NCBI GenBank assembly: GCA_017562135.1
Contig: QEYB01001642.1
Span: 1,240,001 to 1,304,000 of the forward strand
Direction: 5' to 3'
Length of the DNA: 64,000 nt
Source of the DNA: Dipylidium caninum
Lineage: Eukaryota; Platyhelminthes; Cestoda; Cyclophyllidea; Dipylidiidae
The notes under the pieces were generated by a model. It saw only the letters and a program-made list of their open reading frames with translations, was not told the origin of the DNA and did not search any database. This document shows, piece by piece, positions 45,301 to 56,599 of the stretch. The position numbers were made by a program, and so were the translations under genes. Within the stretch, counting starts at the first letter, position 1. Each line of letters starts with the position of its first letter.

Positions 45301-48300
45301 AAAATGAAGGCAATGCCTTGTGTTCTCAATGACTGACATTGATACCTTGATGATTTCCGATGATTTTGTGACCACTCTTGTCTACGGACAAGGACGAACA
45401 ATCACATCGGTGACGAGCCATGAGCTCAGAGACAGAAGCGAATAAGTGCGCGGACAGGGAGTATCGACCCAGAGGTAAGAGGAACGGGTAGACACAATTT
45501 GATAGGTTATTGGGTCTTTCCTCTCAACCCCCATTATTTACTTTCTCTCTCAGCATTTACGTGTGTATGAGGCCGTGGTGGCAAAATCCTCTCCTCCTGG
45601 CTGGAGTCTTCTGTGCCCATTGCCAAACCAGCCGTTGAACTCTAAAATGTGTACATAATAAGTGCCCGCTCAAACGTCGATGATCGCACAAGTTCTCGTA
45701 GTTTGAAGGCTCCGACCTTTTAAACCTCGGTCGCCTAAACCTTTAATGAAATCACTAAACTTTGTATTGTAGGTCAGTGTGGACACCATCAAGACTGAGC
45801 TGGTGCGCAGTGCGGACGAGAATGGCAAAGAGGACGTGCAACAAATTGTCCGACCGCAATGATAGCTTCAGTCATATGGGCCTACCGTGGTGGAGTTACG
45901 TTCCTCCGTCATGGCTCGACACCACTCCAGGGCTGGAATCGAGGACGCTCGAATGTTGTCGACTCGGCCAAGCTGAAAGCGTCTGGTTGAGGCACTCTCG
46001 TAGGTGGCCACAAGATAGCCGTGCATTCTAAAGAGAGGCGTTTAACCGGTAAGGCATAAGAGACAACGCCTCCCTGTCCTATTCACTCCGCACGGTGGAC
46101 ACTCACTGAGGTGAGGGAATGTGATGTGTGCCTAACTCGATGTGTATCCCTCGTCAAATGAAGCACTGCGATAAAGATATTCGACTCTTTTCTGACTTGC
46201 TTCTGATCTTCACGCTTCACTTCAGCCAGTCTTGTGTGTTATATTCCACTTCTTATTAACTTCTCAAATCTTTTATTAAAATCCATGACGCTAACTTAGG
46301 ATGAAATTAAACTTATGATAATGAGAAAAAAAGGCGGGAGAGGCATCATTTTTACCACTTACTTGAAATGAGTTAGCTGAAGCGCCAGTTGGATAAAGGA
46401 GTCGGGGCTCATATTCACGGTTTTCGGGAAATCTCTGCCAAACTTGTCAAATCTCAGTACGTATAATTCGAGGTCCTCGGTGAGCCTGAGAGGTGTATTT
46501 AAAAAGACTTAGCGTTTGGTGGTGAGAAAGATTCCCTCCAGGCTAAATGGCAACTCAAGCTTCTCCACTAGGTAGACAAATTATCAATAAGTCGCAAAAA
46601 ATTTAACAGTGGGACAAGAAGAAGGGAGGGTGTGTGTGTGTGTGTGACGGGGAGCGTCTATCCCTTAATAGCTCCGCGCGTCCCTCGGTCCACACCCCGC
46701 AATTCGGTCGCATGCGCTTGTACGTGATGTCTCCGTGGGCTGTAATTACGCGTCGGCACTAAGCGACGTCTCCCACTCCACCCTGCCCCTTTCCAGTAGG
46801 TCAGTCATTAACTAAAGAACACTGCCTCTTTGGACAAAGGGCGAAACATTCCTGTCATAAATTTCTGACTGGTTGCTCGCGATTGAGATGAAAACTAGGG
46901 GAGGGATAGTTGAATCGGTCTAAAAATTAATGCTCTGGGGAATTCTCACCACCTTCTATTTTGTGCAGCCTTGTGGTATGAGATGTTGCACGTTGATAAG
47001 CCTCTATTCGATTAACTCATGCAAATTCGTCTACTTTCTCTGGGGAAATCGGAAAGGGTCTTGTCATGTAACAAGTAGACGTGAGATTGATGGGGCCACG
47101 CAGAGCACCGCCTGTCCCGACACACCGGCTTCCCTGCTCCCCTCCCGGACGAGCAGGTTGCCCCAGTAGGACGACGTCGAATTCTGGTGCTTTTTAAAGA
47201 ACGTCCACCATGAGAGTTGTCGACCACACCACGGAACACTGTCAAAGTGATATTTGCCAGCTAACTTTAGAAACTCAGCAGAACGTCAAAAGTTTTAATT
47301 TAGCGGAAGGGAGGGGAAGAATTAGGGAAAAATATTATTTTTTTCCAACAATGAGCAAGTACCTTTCGCGCTGGAACGAATCACACTTGCTCCAATTTAT
47401 CAATGCCACATGAAAGCAGACTGCATGTCGCTATGACCCTTGTAAAAGTTTCACCTTCGTCAGTGGAGACTTCGAAACTCACCTGTCTATTTCGCCGAGG
47501 GCTTCGTCGATCGCTATACTTGTTGTCGTGTCGACGTTCCACTTTAATTTCACCGGCTCCGGCAACGAACAAATCGAGGTATGCCGAGTGAACTGCCAAC
47601 GTCTTACCTCTTGCCTGGTACATGTGGATCGAGGAAGCACATAAAGTAAATTTAATACTCTGACCATCAAACAGGTGGAATTGCAACTCCGTCCGAACAA
47701 GGGGTGAGACGTGAACCCCGTTAATTCTCCTTTAGCAGATTTTCACTAAGTGGAATATCACCAGTGTCACATTTTCTGGGTTACCTTATGCCTGACACGT
47801 TATTTCGGGAAACCTTCACACATCAACCTGATTACAAAGTAATTGACTGAGAGTTCAGTCCACCTCAATTATGCCCATTGCGTCTCGATATGGGCATTTA
47901 CTACGCTGGACCGCCCACCACATCCCTCTCATGTGAAATGGAATGAGTGGCCAACATGCATATCTCCAAACTGACTTACATGTATTTGAGTATGTACTCA
48001 ATGAGCCTGATGACCGCAATTCCTTCTGCAACCGAGTGTTCATAGTTCAAGCCGCAGTTTCCATCACGAGAAATGATAAACTGGAGTGAGTGAAAGAAGA
48101 TTATCAAATAACTTGGTAATAGCTGGACATTTTCCGTCTAACTTGAGATATTCACGCAGAGGGTGATAGAAAAGTGACAGTGAATGAAGGAAGCGCCGAT
48201 GATTCAGGCACCGTTTAATCCCCCAAGGGGAAGCGAACTACTGGCACACAGGACACGATGCCTCCGCAGGAGCGAGTTGGCACTTCCTGCGGACCGACTA

Positions 48301-51300
48301 GTCGGCCAGTGAGCGAGGCGGGCGGGTGCGAATCCACGCTCCCATGCCTCGGGGCAATTAACCTCTCGACTGTGCGGTGAGAATGGATTAGGGAAGGGGG
48401 CTACGTGTGGAGAAATTTGATTACCATTTTGAGGGGGAATTAGGGAGCGAGTGTTGAGGACGAGGAGAAGTTGAGTAGGTGAGTGGATAAGCTAATTTTC
48501 CTCCACCTCCTACGCCGCCTTGCAATCATTCAGATTATCTGATTGGCGTGTGCGTGTGAGTGTCCATGAAAAGAGGTGTGAATTCAGGAGGCCGCAGTCC
48601 AAGATTCACTACAACAAATGCCGTCTCCAACTGGACTAATTCATTTTCCCGCTATTTGCTTCCTCGCGGGAGCTCGGCCGTGAGCACGCCAACCAACGCA
48701 CGTAAACATAAGTCAGGCCACCGTAGGGGACTTCAGCCCAAGGCAAACGCCAGTTGCTCCATGCGCAGACGGTCCGTTCGCCCTCTACTTGCCTCTCTTC
48801 CTGTGAAGATTCGACGGGGTGCGAAACCCACGGGCAAACCAGTTATTAGTGTTTGGGCATTTCGGCGGTGAAGTAAGACAAGCGAATACGAGGGGCAGCC
48901 AACTGGGTTTGGGCTGGCAGAAGATGCGTACCCTTCTTAGTATTCCCTTTTTCCTTACAGTGCTTCAGAAGAGGGTAATTAACAGGCAAGCTTTTCGGAA
49001 CCCACAATTTCGCGTAAATTAGAGGGCAGACTCAAACTTCAAAGAACGAAAATGATAACCCTATGCTGAATGACTAAGATGCTTCCGAGTCGCATTTTCG
49101 TCGAGGCCGCGACGTCCTACACGCGGTGATTATACACAGAAGGAGGCTTCCGCGTGTCCCCACAACTGCGGACTGCTAATCACCGAGGCGGACGGAGGAA
49201 TTTTAATTTAGACTGGGAAACTTTATTTCCTTCCGCTGTCAGTAAGTTTCTCTTGTTTTTATTGGCACCCTGTTGCGTGTCCGAATCCCACGGGTGGCAT
49301 GAAGCTAAAGCCTCTAGCAAAAGCGGTTATTCGCGAAATGCGGAATTATGTTTGGTTCATTGAAGGAATGGAGCGATGCAACACCAAGCCCATTTTTGGC
49401 TGTCTAAGGAACACTTGTCTCTCTGATAACTCATTTCACACGATATACCGCAATTCGCATGCTATCCAGAACTTCTGCTCCCCATAGAATTTCGTTTTAC
49501 TCCTCCGACATGCACTTGAGAATCAAACTAAATGTTGCAAATCGCCGTTTTCGGAGGGCAGACGGTTCCCTCGACGTGGGCTCAGAAGGGGTGGATGAAC
49601 TCGCCTGCATCGTTTTGTCATACCACCGGTTGGCCCCATTCAGTTTACTCCCTTGTCCGTGGAGCATTTGCTCAATAAGGAAAACATCGTTTCGACTTTG
49701 AAGTTGGTGAGTTTCCGAGCCATACACTTCGCCATCCTCCTCGCTCATTTCAGTCTCATCCAGCGAATCGATCACGGGCACCGGTGAGACGTCCAAACAC
49801 AAGATGAACATGCTCTTCTCGATGTCGTCCAGGTTCTCCGCGTTTCCGGCATCTGCAGTGAGGGCGAAAAAAAAACAGGTAATTTGCAATCGGTTAGTTT
49901 GCTCATTGCTTCTCCAATCCTCGGTTTTAAAAAGAGCCCTACAATCCCACTAAGCCCGCTGCAAGTTGGAGGTGCGTTTTCTCGGACGATCTCAAGTAAA
50001 TGATCATCTTTTTTACACATTTGGCATTTACTTTCGAAAATATATGCACTATTTAAGCTGGCTTCGCAGTTCAAATGATAAATCACCCTACCAGCTTCAT
50101 AACATTCTGTGCGCACCAAAGCGCTTGACAGAAATGCAGGCCCTTCACAAGGCTGGCCAACCCACCTTGCCTCAGGTGTCCATGCACCTCTGCCCAGCGC
50201 GGTCTGGGCAGAGCCGTGAGGGCTCCGATGCGGGCCACCTTGTCTTTATTTGCCAGGGCCCCTCTAACCACCCGTCGTAACTGGTTGTATATTTCTTCCT
50301 CGCCTAGTCGGTTGTCTTGAGAAAGCAAGTCCAACTTGAAAAACTACAATAAGGTAAGTTTGTAAAATAAGCACCTTTTCATTTTGACCAATTCCTTCAC
50401 CGCCATTTATTCCTCCTGGACGAGAAGGCGAGGCTTACGCAAGTGTTCATTATAATACACCAGCATCAGTGTGAGCAAAATCTAAAAATTATTTAATAAC
50501 TCTTCTAGAGATATATTCGACGCGCGCCTATGAAGGAATTGTCGGAGATCGCATGGATTAAAGTGTGTTTTCTCCTTTTTCGGTCCTGTTCAAGAAAGTT
50601 GTCAGAGTCGAAGATGATCCGTTAAGAGGAGACATCAGGTGGATTTTGGTGGGTTACTAGCGCCTACGGGGACCTGGACAAATTCTAGCCGAGGGGGGCG
50701 GGGGCGCATAAGTTGAAAAGAGTAACCTGGTCGTGGCAGGCGACGATGGCGTGGGCGTTTTGAGACACCTCTGAGAGGTCACGAGTCACTTGTCTGTCCC
50801 CGTCCACGCCCGGGTATCGGTAGGATGTGAAAAGACGGTAGTACTGCTCCATGCACAGCGGCTGACCCTTTCGGTTGTGCGAAACGCGGTCAATGGGCAA
50901 CGAGCGCCTAGTGAGTGTCACAGTGGATAAATTTAATCCTTTAAGTGTATTTTTAGATTGTGTAAAAGTGGATTTTCAGCTATTCCATGCATTTTAGTTA
51001 TAAAAACTCAAAAGAAAGCCGCTGGAAACAATGAAAGGTATAGGAAACTCATAATTTATTGTGTCCCAAAGTTTCCGTGTGCATTAACTCGTCTGCCGTA
51101 GCCTAACACAGCAGCGTTACTATGTAATGAAAGAATGTTAACCTCACGAGCAGCACGGACGCACAGAGTGGCGTGTGTTTCAGTCTGGTCAAGAGTGGGT
51201 CCGAGCGAGTGCGCCTCTGCGACTCATTCGACGGTTGCCTTCCCCCCGACGACGTGTGTGTCGTGGGCTGCTTGACGTTTAGTCGACAAGCGGCTAAGAC

Positions 51301-53785
51301 AAGTCAACAGGGCCCGAAGAGCCACGCCCTCCATATTTCTCGTATTGGGTGTAGGCAAGTAAAACCTGCTTTCGCTGAGCCCCACCGCACCACTCGCCGC
51401 CTCTCCAGCATTACAATGGTAGACTTTTCCATCGATCCACCCGAAGTTAACTTCCTTGCACGTAATAAGACCTGAGAATTGCCTCAACTCTCCCATCTTC
51501 ACAGGATGGCGGTGGAAAAACGGTGGTTGCACGAAATAAGGGCACATCATTCCTCCACCCGACTTGGCTTGACTATCGCGTGCAAGACAACGCTTGAACA
51601 AGTTTCTGTCCCACCACTGCTCTTCACGACGAGGAGGTGGAGGGGGGGAGGCAGTTCGCTGGGATTTATGAAGCTATTGCATGACTCGAAAAATTAAATA
51701 TCTGAGGAAAATAGGAGAGTTAAATCCACGCTCTGTGGAGGGAGAGGAGCGGTTTCGAGAACCAAGCAGAAGAGAATTTGCCAATGTGAGTCGAGATGAC
51801 TTGGGGCAGATTGCTTCGAAGACTGTTGGGAAGGGAAGCTCGCAGTCACCGAGCCTCGTCCGCATTACTGCCCCGACGGCCGAGTCCATTTCTACGTCCA
51901 TCCTCCGGGGTATCAGCGATGGGATTAGGTCACTGTGTTGTCAGTTGATTCGTCCCGCAACAATAACAACGACTAGCGGTTGAGCTACTTACGTGTCGAG
52001 AATAGTCTTGTAGTCCAATATGCCTGATATTAGTTGAGCAGCAAATCTGCAAGGGAGCGATGGAGAAGAGAGGAGTGAGATTAGCGCTGCCACATCGAGT
52101 GGACGGCGCTCCGCCTAGCAAGGTATTCCAAGAAAATGTACTACTGCCCGATAGGGCGAAGAGTCGAGGTGGCGTCTTAAACGTTTGAGTGGAAATTAGG
52201 GCTTATTCTAGTATCGTTTAATGTGTCTCCACGTACCAAACGCAAAAATGGAACCGAATTATGGGAAGGGTTGTAGACAAGATTATTCCACCCAAAATGT
52301 GAGTATCATGAGAATCCACTACACCGTGATCAAATGCCGCTCCATTAAAGTTATTTTTAAGGTGAAGAAAACAGTTTTAACGGACAGTTAAACGACTCTG
52401 TTACGCGTACATACGAAAGGCGGCTGGCTAATTTTTTAGCCAGGACATGGTAAAGTCGGCTGGAATAACTTTTGCGGATTTCTTCGACATCTCTTCCAAA
52501 TAATCTCTAGTCGAACTAACAGCATCAAATCCCCATTTCGGCCCACATGCCGCCCTCCTCCCGTCGTGGGAGCCACGGCTAATAAATATGAAAGACTGTA
52601 TCAAAGTGTTAGCGCAAAAGTATCAACGCGATAGCCCAGTTTACGGCAAATGAATTACTTTGCTCTCACGGCATCTGACCGGAGCCTTTAATGAGATATC
52701 TCGGCGCACTTTCCCTTCCCCCTGTGCCTGATTGCTCCTCGTGAGGACCTTGGGCGTGCATGGTTGGCCTTACTCCCCGACTAAAACGCAAGATAGCCTC
52801 GCAGTCTCAAAACCCTTTATTTCCTTCTCCATGCACCATAGCCGCTGACCTCTTGGCCTTTCTGCCAGTGTCACCGGAAATAAGGCCGTTTTAGCGATAC
52901 CTCCCTGTATGGACATGTGGATATGAGTCGGGGTAAGCAGGTCGTAATCATACCGTAGTTGCTGACGGGCACTGATAAACTGGTGTCGTGGAAAAACCAT
53001 GGCAGGATTTGAGTTCAGCGGCAATGGGAGAGGGTTTTTCAGGTACATGTCCTCGAGCCACCAGGAGAATGCCTTAAACAAACATGATAACCACCAACAA
53101 TGTAATTTCCACCATAGAAGAGAAAATGATTAACCTCTCTTGGGTAATAGTAATTGCTCCTCGCTCCACGCTATCACCTCACTCAGGCTCTTCCAGACCT
53201 ATTTGCGTTTGTACACCCCTTTCGCAGGCTCTGTCTCCACCAATTCCCACCTCTCATCCGAAGTAATTTTCGCTCACCTGGTCTGGCAGTGCTCCTCTCT
53301 AAAAGCAGGCTCGTTTTTACTCACCACAAGGCCCAAGTAGACCACATATTTACCCTTCCATATGCCTTGATTGCCGATAGTCCATATCATCTCTCAACTC
53401 TGTAGAGCCTTGTCTTGCGGATGGGTCTCTATGACAACAAAGAATGGTCGAAGAAGACGTCTTCATCATCCTTACAACCTAAACCCCTTCTGAATGCCGG
53501 CCTCTCTTCAATACACCCCACAACGGCTAAGTAATTCCATCAAACAAGAACAAATTTAACACACCCAATTGACTTGCGTTTTTGCGTAGGCTTGGAGCTC
53601 TGCTTGAAGTTTTTCACCCTCGCCACCAGACCGAATGAATTCCTGAACGAGGCGCCGCGTTCTATTGAAGTTATCCTTATCCACAATTGGTGCCACCACG
53701 CCGAGGTACCGGGTGAGGGTGGTTCGTAGCTCCGGCACCGGCAACTTCGGCAGAGGTTTCTTAACCAAATTACGGGGCTTCCTTT
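42379..53785 (-). CDS. CHAT: Choline O-acetyltransferase, 12 coding exons seen
   Basis: The enzyme makes acetylcholine from choline and acetyl-CoA in cholinergic neurons. Minus-strand exons: up to about 53785-53565, 53072-52954, 52046-51993, 50907-50727, 50343-50166, 49852-49605, 48080-47980, 47614-47483, 46485-46363, 46027-45886, 45163-44963 and 42660-42379. All phases agree. About 650 residues result. Key motifs in order are LPKLPVPELRTTLTRYL, WWLEDMYLKN, RFAAQLISGILDYKT, GQPLCMEQYYRLF, SKLNGANRWYDKTMQ, then GNCGLNYEHSVAEG with the catalytic His, then ATYESASTRRFQLGRVDNIR, RLSTSQVPTT and YGAVVPNGYG. RLSTSQVPTT and PNGYG favour ChAT over carnitine acetyltransferases, as does the adjacent VAChT gene. 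An in-frame TAA lies just upstream of the first exon shown, so the true start must be in an earlier exon. Two introns have GC donors. Confidence 0.93.
43596..43626. repeat. Purine-rich GGA tract inside the last ChAT intron
   Basis: A run of G8 is followed by about six AGG repeats and then GGGG. The plus strand is all purine across the run. It lies in the 2.3-kb intron between ChAT exons 11 and 12. Confidence 0.9.
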
Positions 53786-54866
53786 GTTATTATCCGACGT
53801 GTGTATGTGAGGTCAAAATTATTCTCACTCAGCCTTACTCAAGTCTCTCACAGAGTGTTCATTAGTTGATGCTTGGGGCGACAACGCATGCACTACCATC
53901 TACGACTAGGGTATTTCCAGAGTAGAACAGGAGAACTTTTGAGTTGTAGGATAAAGTCATTGCAATGATCATTATTAGCCTGCATCCCGAAGGGGATGAG
54001 GCTTCTCCGTCCACTACCAACGCTTATCGCCTGAGGGCCGTTGAGAAACAAGTTAATAGGCGATTTCTTCACTAAAGAGAGCAAAAATTCTCTTTTTCGG
54101 GACTTCTTCTCACTAAACTCTCCCTTAGCAGCGACTTAATGTGAAATTTAAGACAGACAGTCGCAACGGAGGAAGACATTGGTGAAGGAATGAAAAATTA
54201 TTGCTTCACGGGCAAAAGTGGAACTTACGGATAGATCCCACTCCGGATACTGGTCCAAATCTCTGGAAGAGATTCGCCGGACGAACTCCCGTACATTTCT
54301 GGACATTGCCTACCTCGCCGTCTTTGTATTATTCTGAAATAATCACAAAATGGCCTTTGAGCAAAATCTACATCCTCCGTTGTAACAGACCATTCAGGTA
54401 CAACGAGTACAGACGGCGTGCTTTTCATCACAACGGCGAACTAACTTGACTACTAAACCTATTCGATGAGGTCGCTATAAGGTCTGCAGGAATCACTCCC
54501 TTGGACACTTACTCAAGCCTCGAGGTGTGCATGTGATTCGGCAAAATTTTGTGTAAAAGGCGCTTACGATGCAAAGGGGAATGACTTCAAACTACTTCCA
54601 CCCTTGCGACGCGGTAATGAGGCCTATCGAGACCCAATTGATTTTTGGAATTTAAACTGCCTTAAGCAATGTGTCTCTCTGTCCCACTATCACATCCTAC
54701 TGAATGCGGTCTCGCGTAATAGACCGTACAACAGGAGCTGCATGCACAGAAGAACCGGGAGCTCCCATGCACACGCGCCCACAACCATGATGTTAATCAT
54801 TTATTTTGAAGTAGAAGAGAGGGTGTGTGGGTTGTATTAGGTGAGTAACGGCCACCCCCTCCGTCC

Positions 54867-55118
54867 TCAGTATCCATAGCCGTCATCCTTCACAAAGGCG
54901 TTTTGACTTCCGTTAGGCAGGGTCTTAACCGTGGAGGTCGGGACAACACCTCTGCAGCCATCGGCCATGTAGACGGGTCTCGCCTCAGCCACATGTGTCG
55001 TTTCGTTCTGTTGTTCGTAGCCAGGACATTCTGTGGAAAGTGCTTTGGCACGCAGAGCCAACTCGTTCGATATCGACGTGGCGCGACGACATCCAGCAGG
55101 TTCGAAACGTGCAGTCTC
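54867..55118 (-). other. Open frame downstream of the VAChT stop: possible alternative C-terminal tail exon
   Basis: The minus strand is open through this segment and ends in KDDGYGY then a stop. It carries ECPGYEQQNETTHVAEARPV. The acidic and aromatic end recalls vertebrate VAChT tails, which finish in DDYNYYYTRS. A phase-0 splice is possible from GAG|GTACGA inside the VAChT coding end (donor at 55243) to CAG|GAG (acceptor at 55119). The acceptor lacks a good pyrimidine tract. This is an inference, not a firm exon. Confidence 0.4.
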
Positions 55119-55162
55119 CTGCCGTCTCAGTCGGGTTCTTTTACCAATCTCGTCTTTTGATT

Positions 55163-56599
55163 TTAGGTCTTCAATGTGTCCCCAATTTCGTCCTGTTCAT
55201 TTATTTCTCCTTCCTCCACCATGCCCATTTTCCTGTCTCGTACCTCGTCTGGCACACGACATTTTCGCAGAATGTAGAGTAGGGGAGCGTAGGCGCAAGT
55301 AATCACACAGATGCATATATTAAGTCCGGTGAAATTCATAATGCGAAGTAGGTTACCGGCCACAATGGGGCCGATGGCGTAAGCGACGGAGTAGGAGATG
55401 TCGGCGATGGCGTACACGGATCCGTAGATTGAGACGAACCGTGTATCCACCAGATAACCCAAACACGGCAGTATGGCAGTATCCACCAGGGCTATGCCGT
55501 AACAAAGGAGGCAGATGGGTATCATGAGACCAACAAAATTACTACAAAATGGGATAAAAATACAACTGATTCCTTCAAGTAACAGGCCTATAGCCGCCAT
55601 CAGCCATTGATAATGAGGGTGCTTTTCAGCTAGCTTAACGGTCGTGTAGACTCCTAAAACGTGAGGCAGGAATGCTGGAAGCCATATGAGACCGGCCTGT
55701 GAATTAGTAGCCTGCATAGAGTCTTGCATCCATGTCGCAATAGTCGGTTCAAGAAATGCCAGAGAGACATTGGCGGCTACGAGTGCTCCAGCGCAAATTA
55801 AGATGAATGGATCTCGCAGAAGACGGTGAATAGGTGCGGGCTTCGGAAGGGCTCCCTCGGCTTGCAACTCCATCCGAACCAGTCGCACTGGTTGCATTAT
55901 GAGCATGACTAAAAACCCGTCAAATAGGGCGAGAAAGGCCAGTGCAATGAAAGGAAACTCTTTCCCACAGTACTGGTAAAGCACGCCACCAAACGGAGGC
56001 GCAAATAGGGAGCCGAAAGATATGAAGGCCAATGATATGCCAAGAGCCATTGTGCGTTCACCCTCCTCCGTATATCTGTCGGCTATCATGGCGAGCCCAG
56101 ACGTGTCGGCAAATGCAGATCCTACACCTTGAAGACCACGGGCCGTGAACATCACTCCAAAGGAATGACCGAATGCGAAAATTGACGTGGAGACAAAGAT
56201 AATGCTCAAACCTATCATCATGGGAATGTCATAGCCAATGCGGTCAATGATATGACCAGTTAAAGGATTGAAAAAAAGTTGGACGATCGCCTTGAAGGCA
56301 AATAGCGTGCCGATTTTGGCGTCTTCGGCTTCCGGAACTAGCCAATTAAACTTTATCTTCTCCTTCCCCGTGTAATTATGTAAGTGTGCTGTTCGTGAGA
56401 AGTTCGCGATGAGGGCTTCGCGGCGTTGAATCACATCTACGGTCCTAAGGTAGTCGGGGATGATGGGGACGATGACCATGTAGAGCATGTTGTCCAGAAG
56501 GAGGGCAATGCTCACAATTACAAGCACCATTCGTCGCTGCGACTCCGGACGCAGTATACGACTCTTCACATAGTTCACCAACTCGACGCAGATTTTCAT
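55163..56599 (-). CDS. VAChT: Vesicular acetylcholine transporter (SLC18A3/UNC-17 family), uninterrupted
   Basis: A 478-residue 12-TM major facilitator antiporter that loads acetylcholine into synaptic vesicles in exchange for protons. TM1 reads VLVIVSIALLLDNMLYMVIV, almost identical to UNC-17 and vertebrate VAChT and including the TM1 Asp. Further signatures are IDRIGYDIPM, ARGLQGVGSAFADTSGLAMI, ADRYTEEGERTMALGISLAF, NVSLAFLEPTIATWM, LVDTRFVSIYGSVYAIADIS and AYAIGPIVAGNLLRI. The luminal loop after TM1 (about residues 55-85) is short. The ATG at 56599 is preferred because it leaves a normal short cytosolic N-terminus before TM1. There is no intron in the main body, as is typical for VAChT. 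The ChAT exons follow 1.4 kb downstream on the same strand. The C-tail in this frame is short, and an alternative tail is described separately. Confidence 0.96.
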   Translation of the reverse strand: MKICVELVNYVKSRILRPESQRRMVLVIVSIALLLDNMLYMVIVPIIPDYLRTVDVIQRREALIANFSRTAHLHNYTGKEKIKFNWLVPEAEDAKIGTLFAFKAIVQLFFNPLTGHIIDRIGYDIPMMIGLSIIFVSTSIFAFGHSFGVMFTARGLQGVGSAFADTSGLAMIADRYTEEGERTMALGISLAFISFGSLFAPPFGGVLYQYCGKEFPFIALAFLALFDGFLVMLIMQPVRLVRMELQAEGALPKPAPIHRLLRDPFILICAGALVAANVSLAFLEPTIATWMQDSMQATNSQAGLIWLPAFLPHVLGVYTTVKLAEKHPHYQWLMAAIGLLLEGISCIFIPFCSNFVGLMIPICLLCYGIALVDTAILPCLGYLVDTRFVSIYGSVYAIADISYSVAYAIGPIVAGNLLRIMNFTGLNICICVITCAYAPLLYILRKCRVPDEVRDRKMGMVEEGEINEQDEIGDTLKT

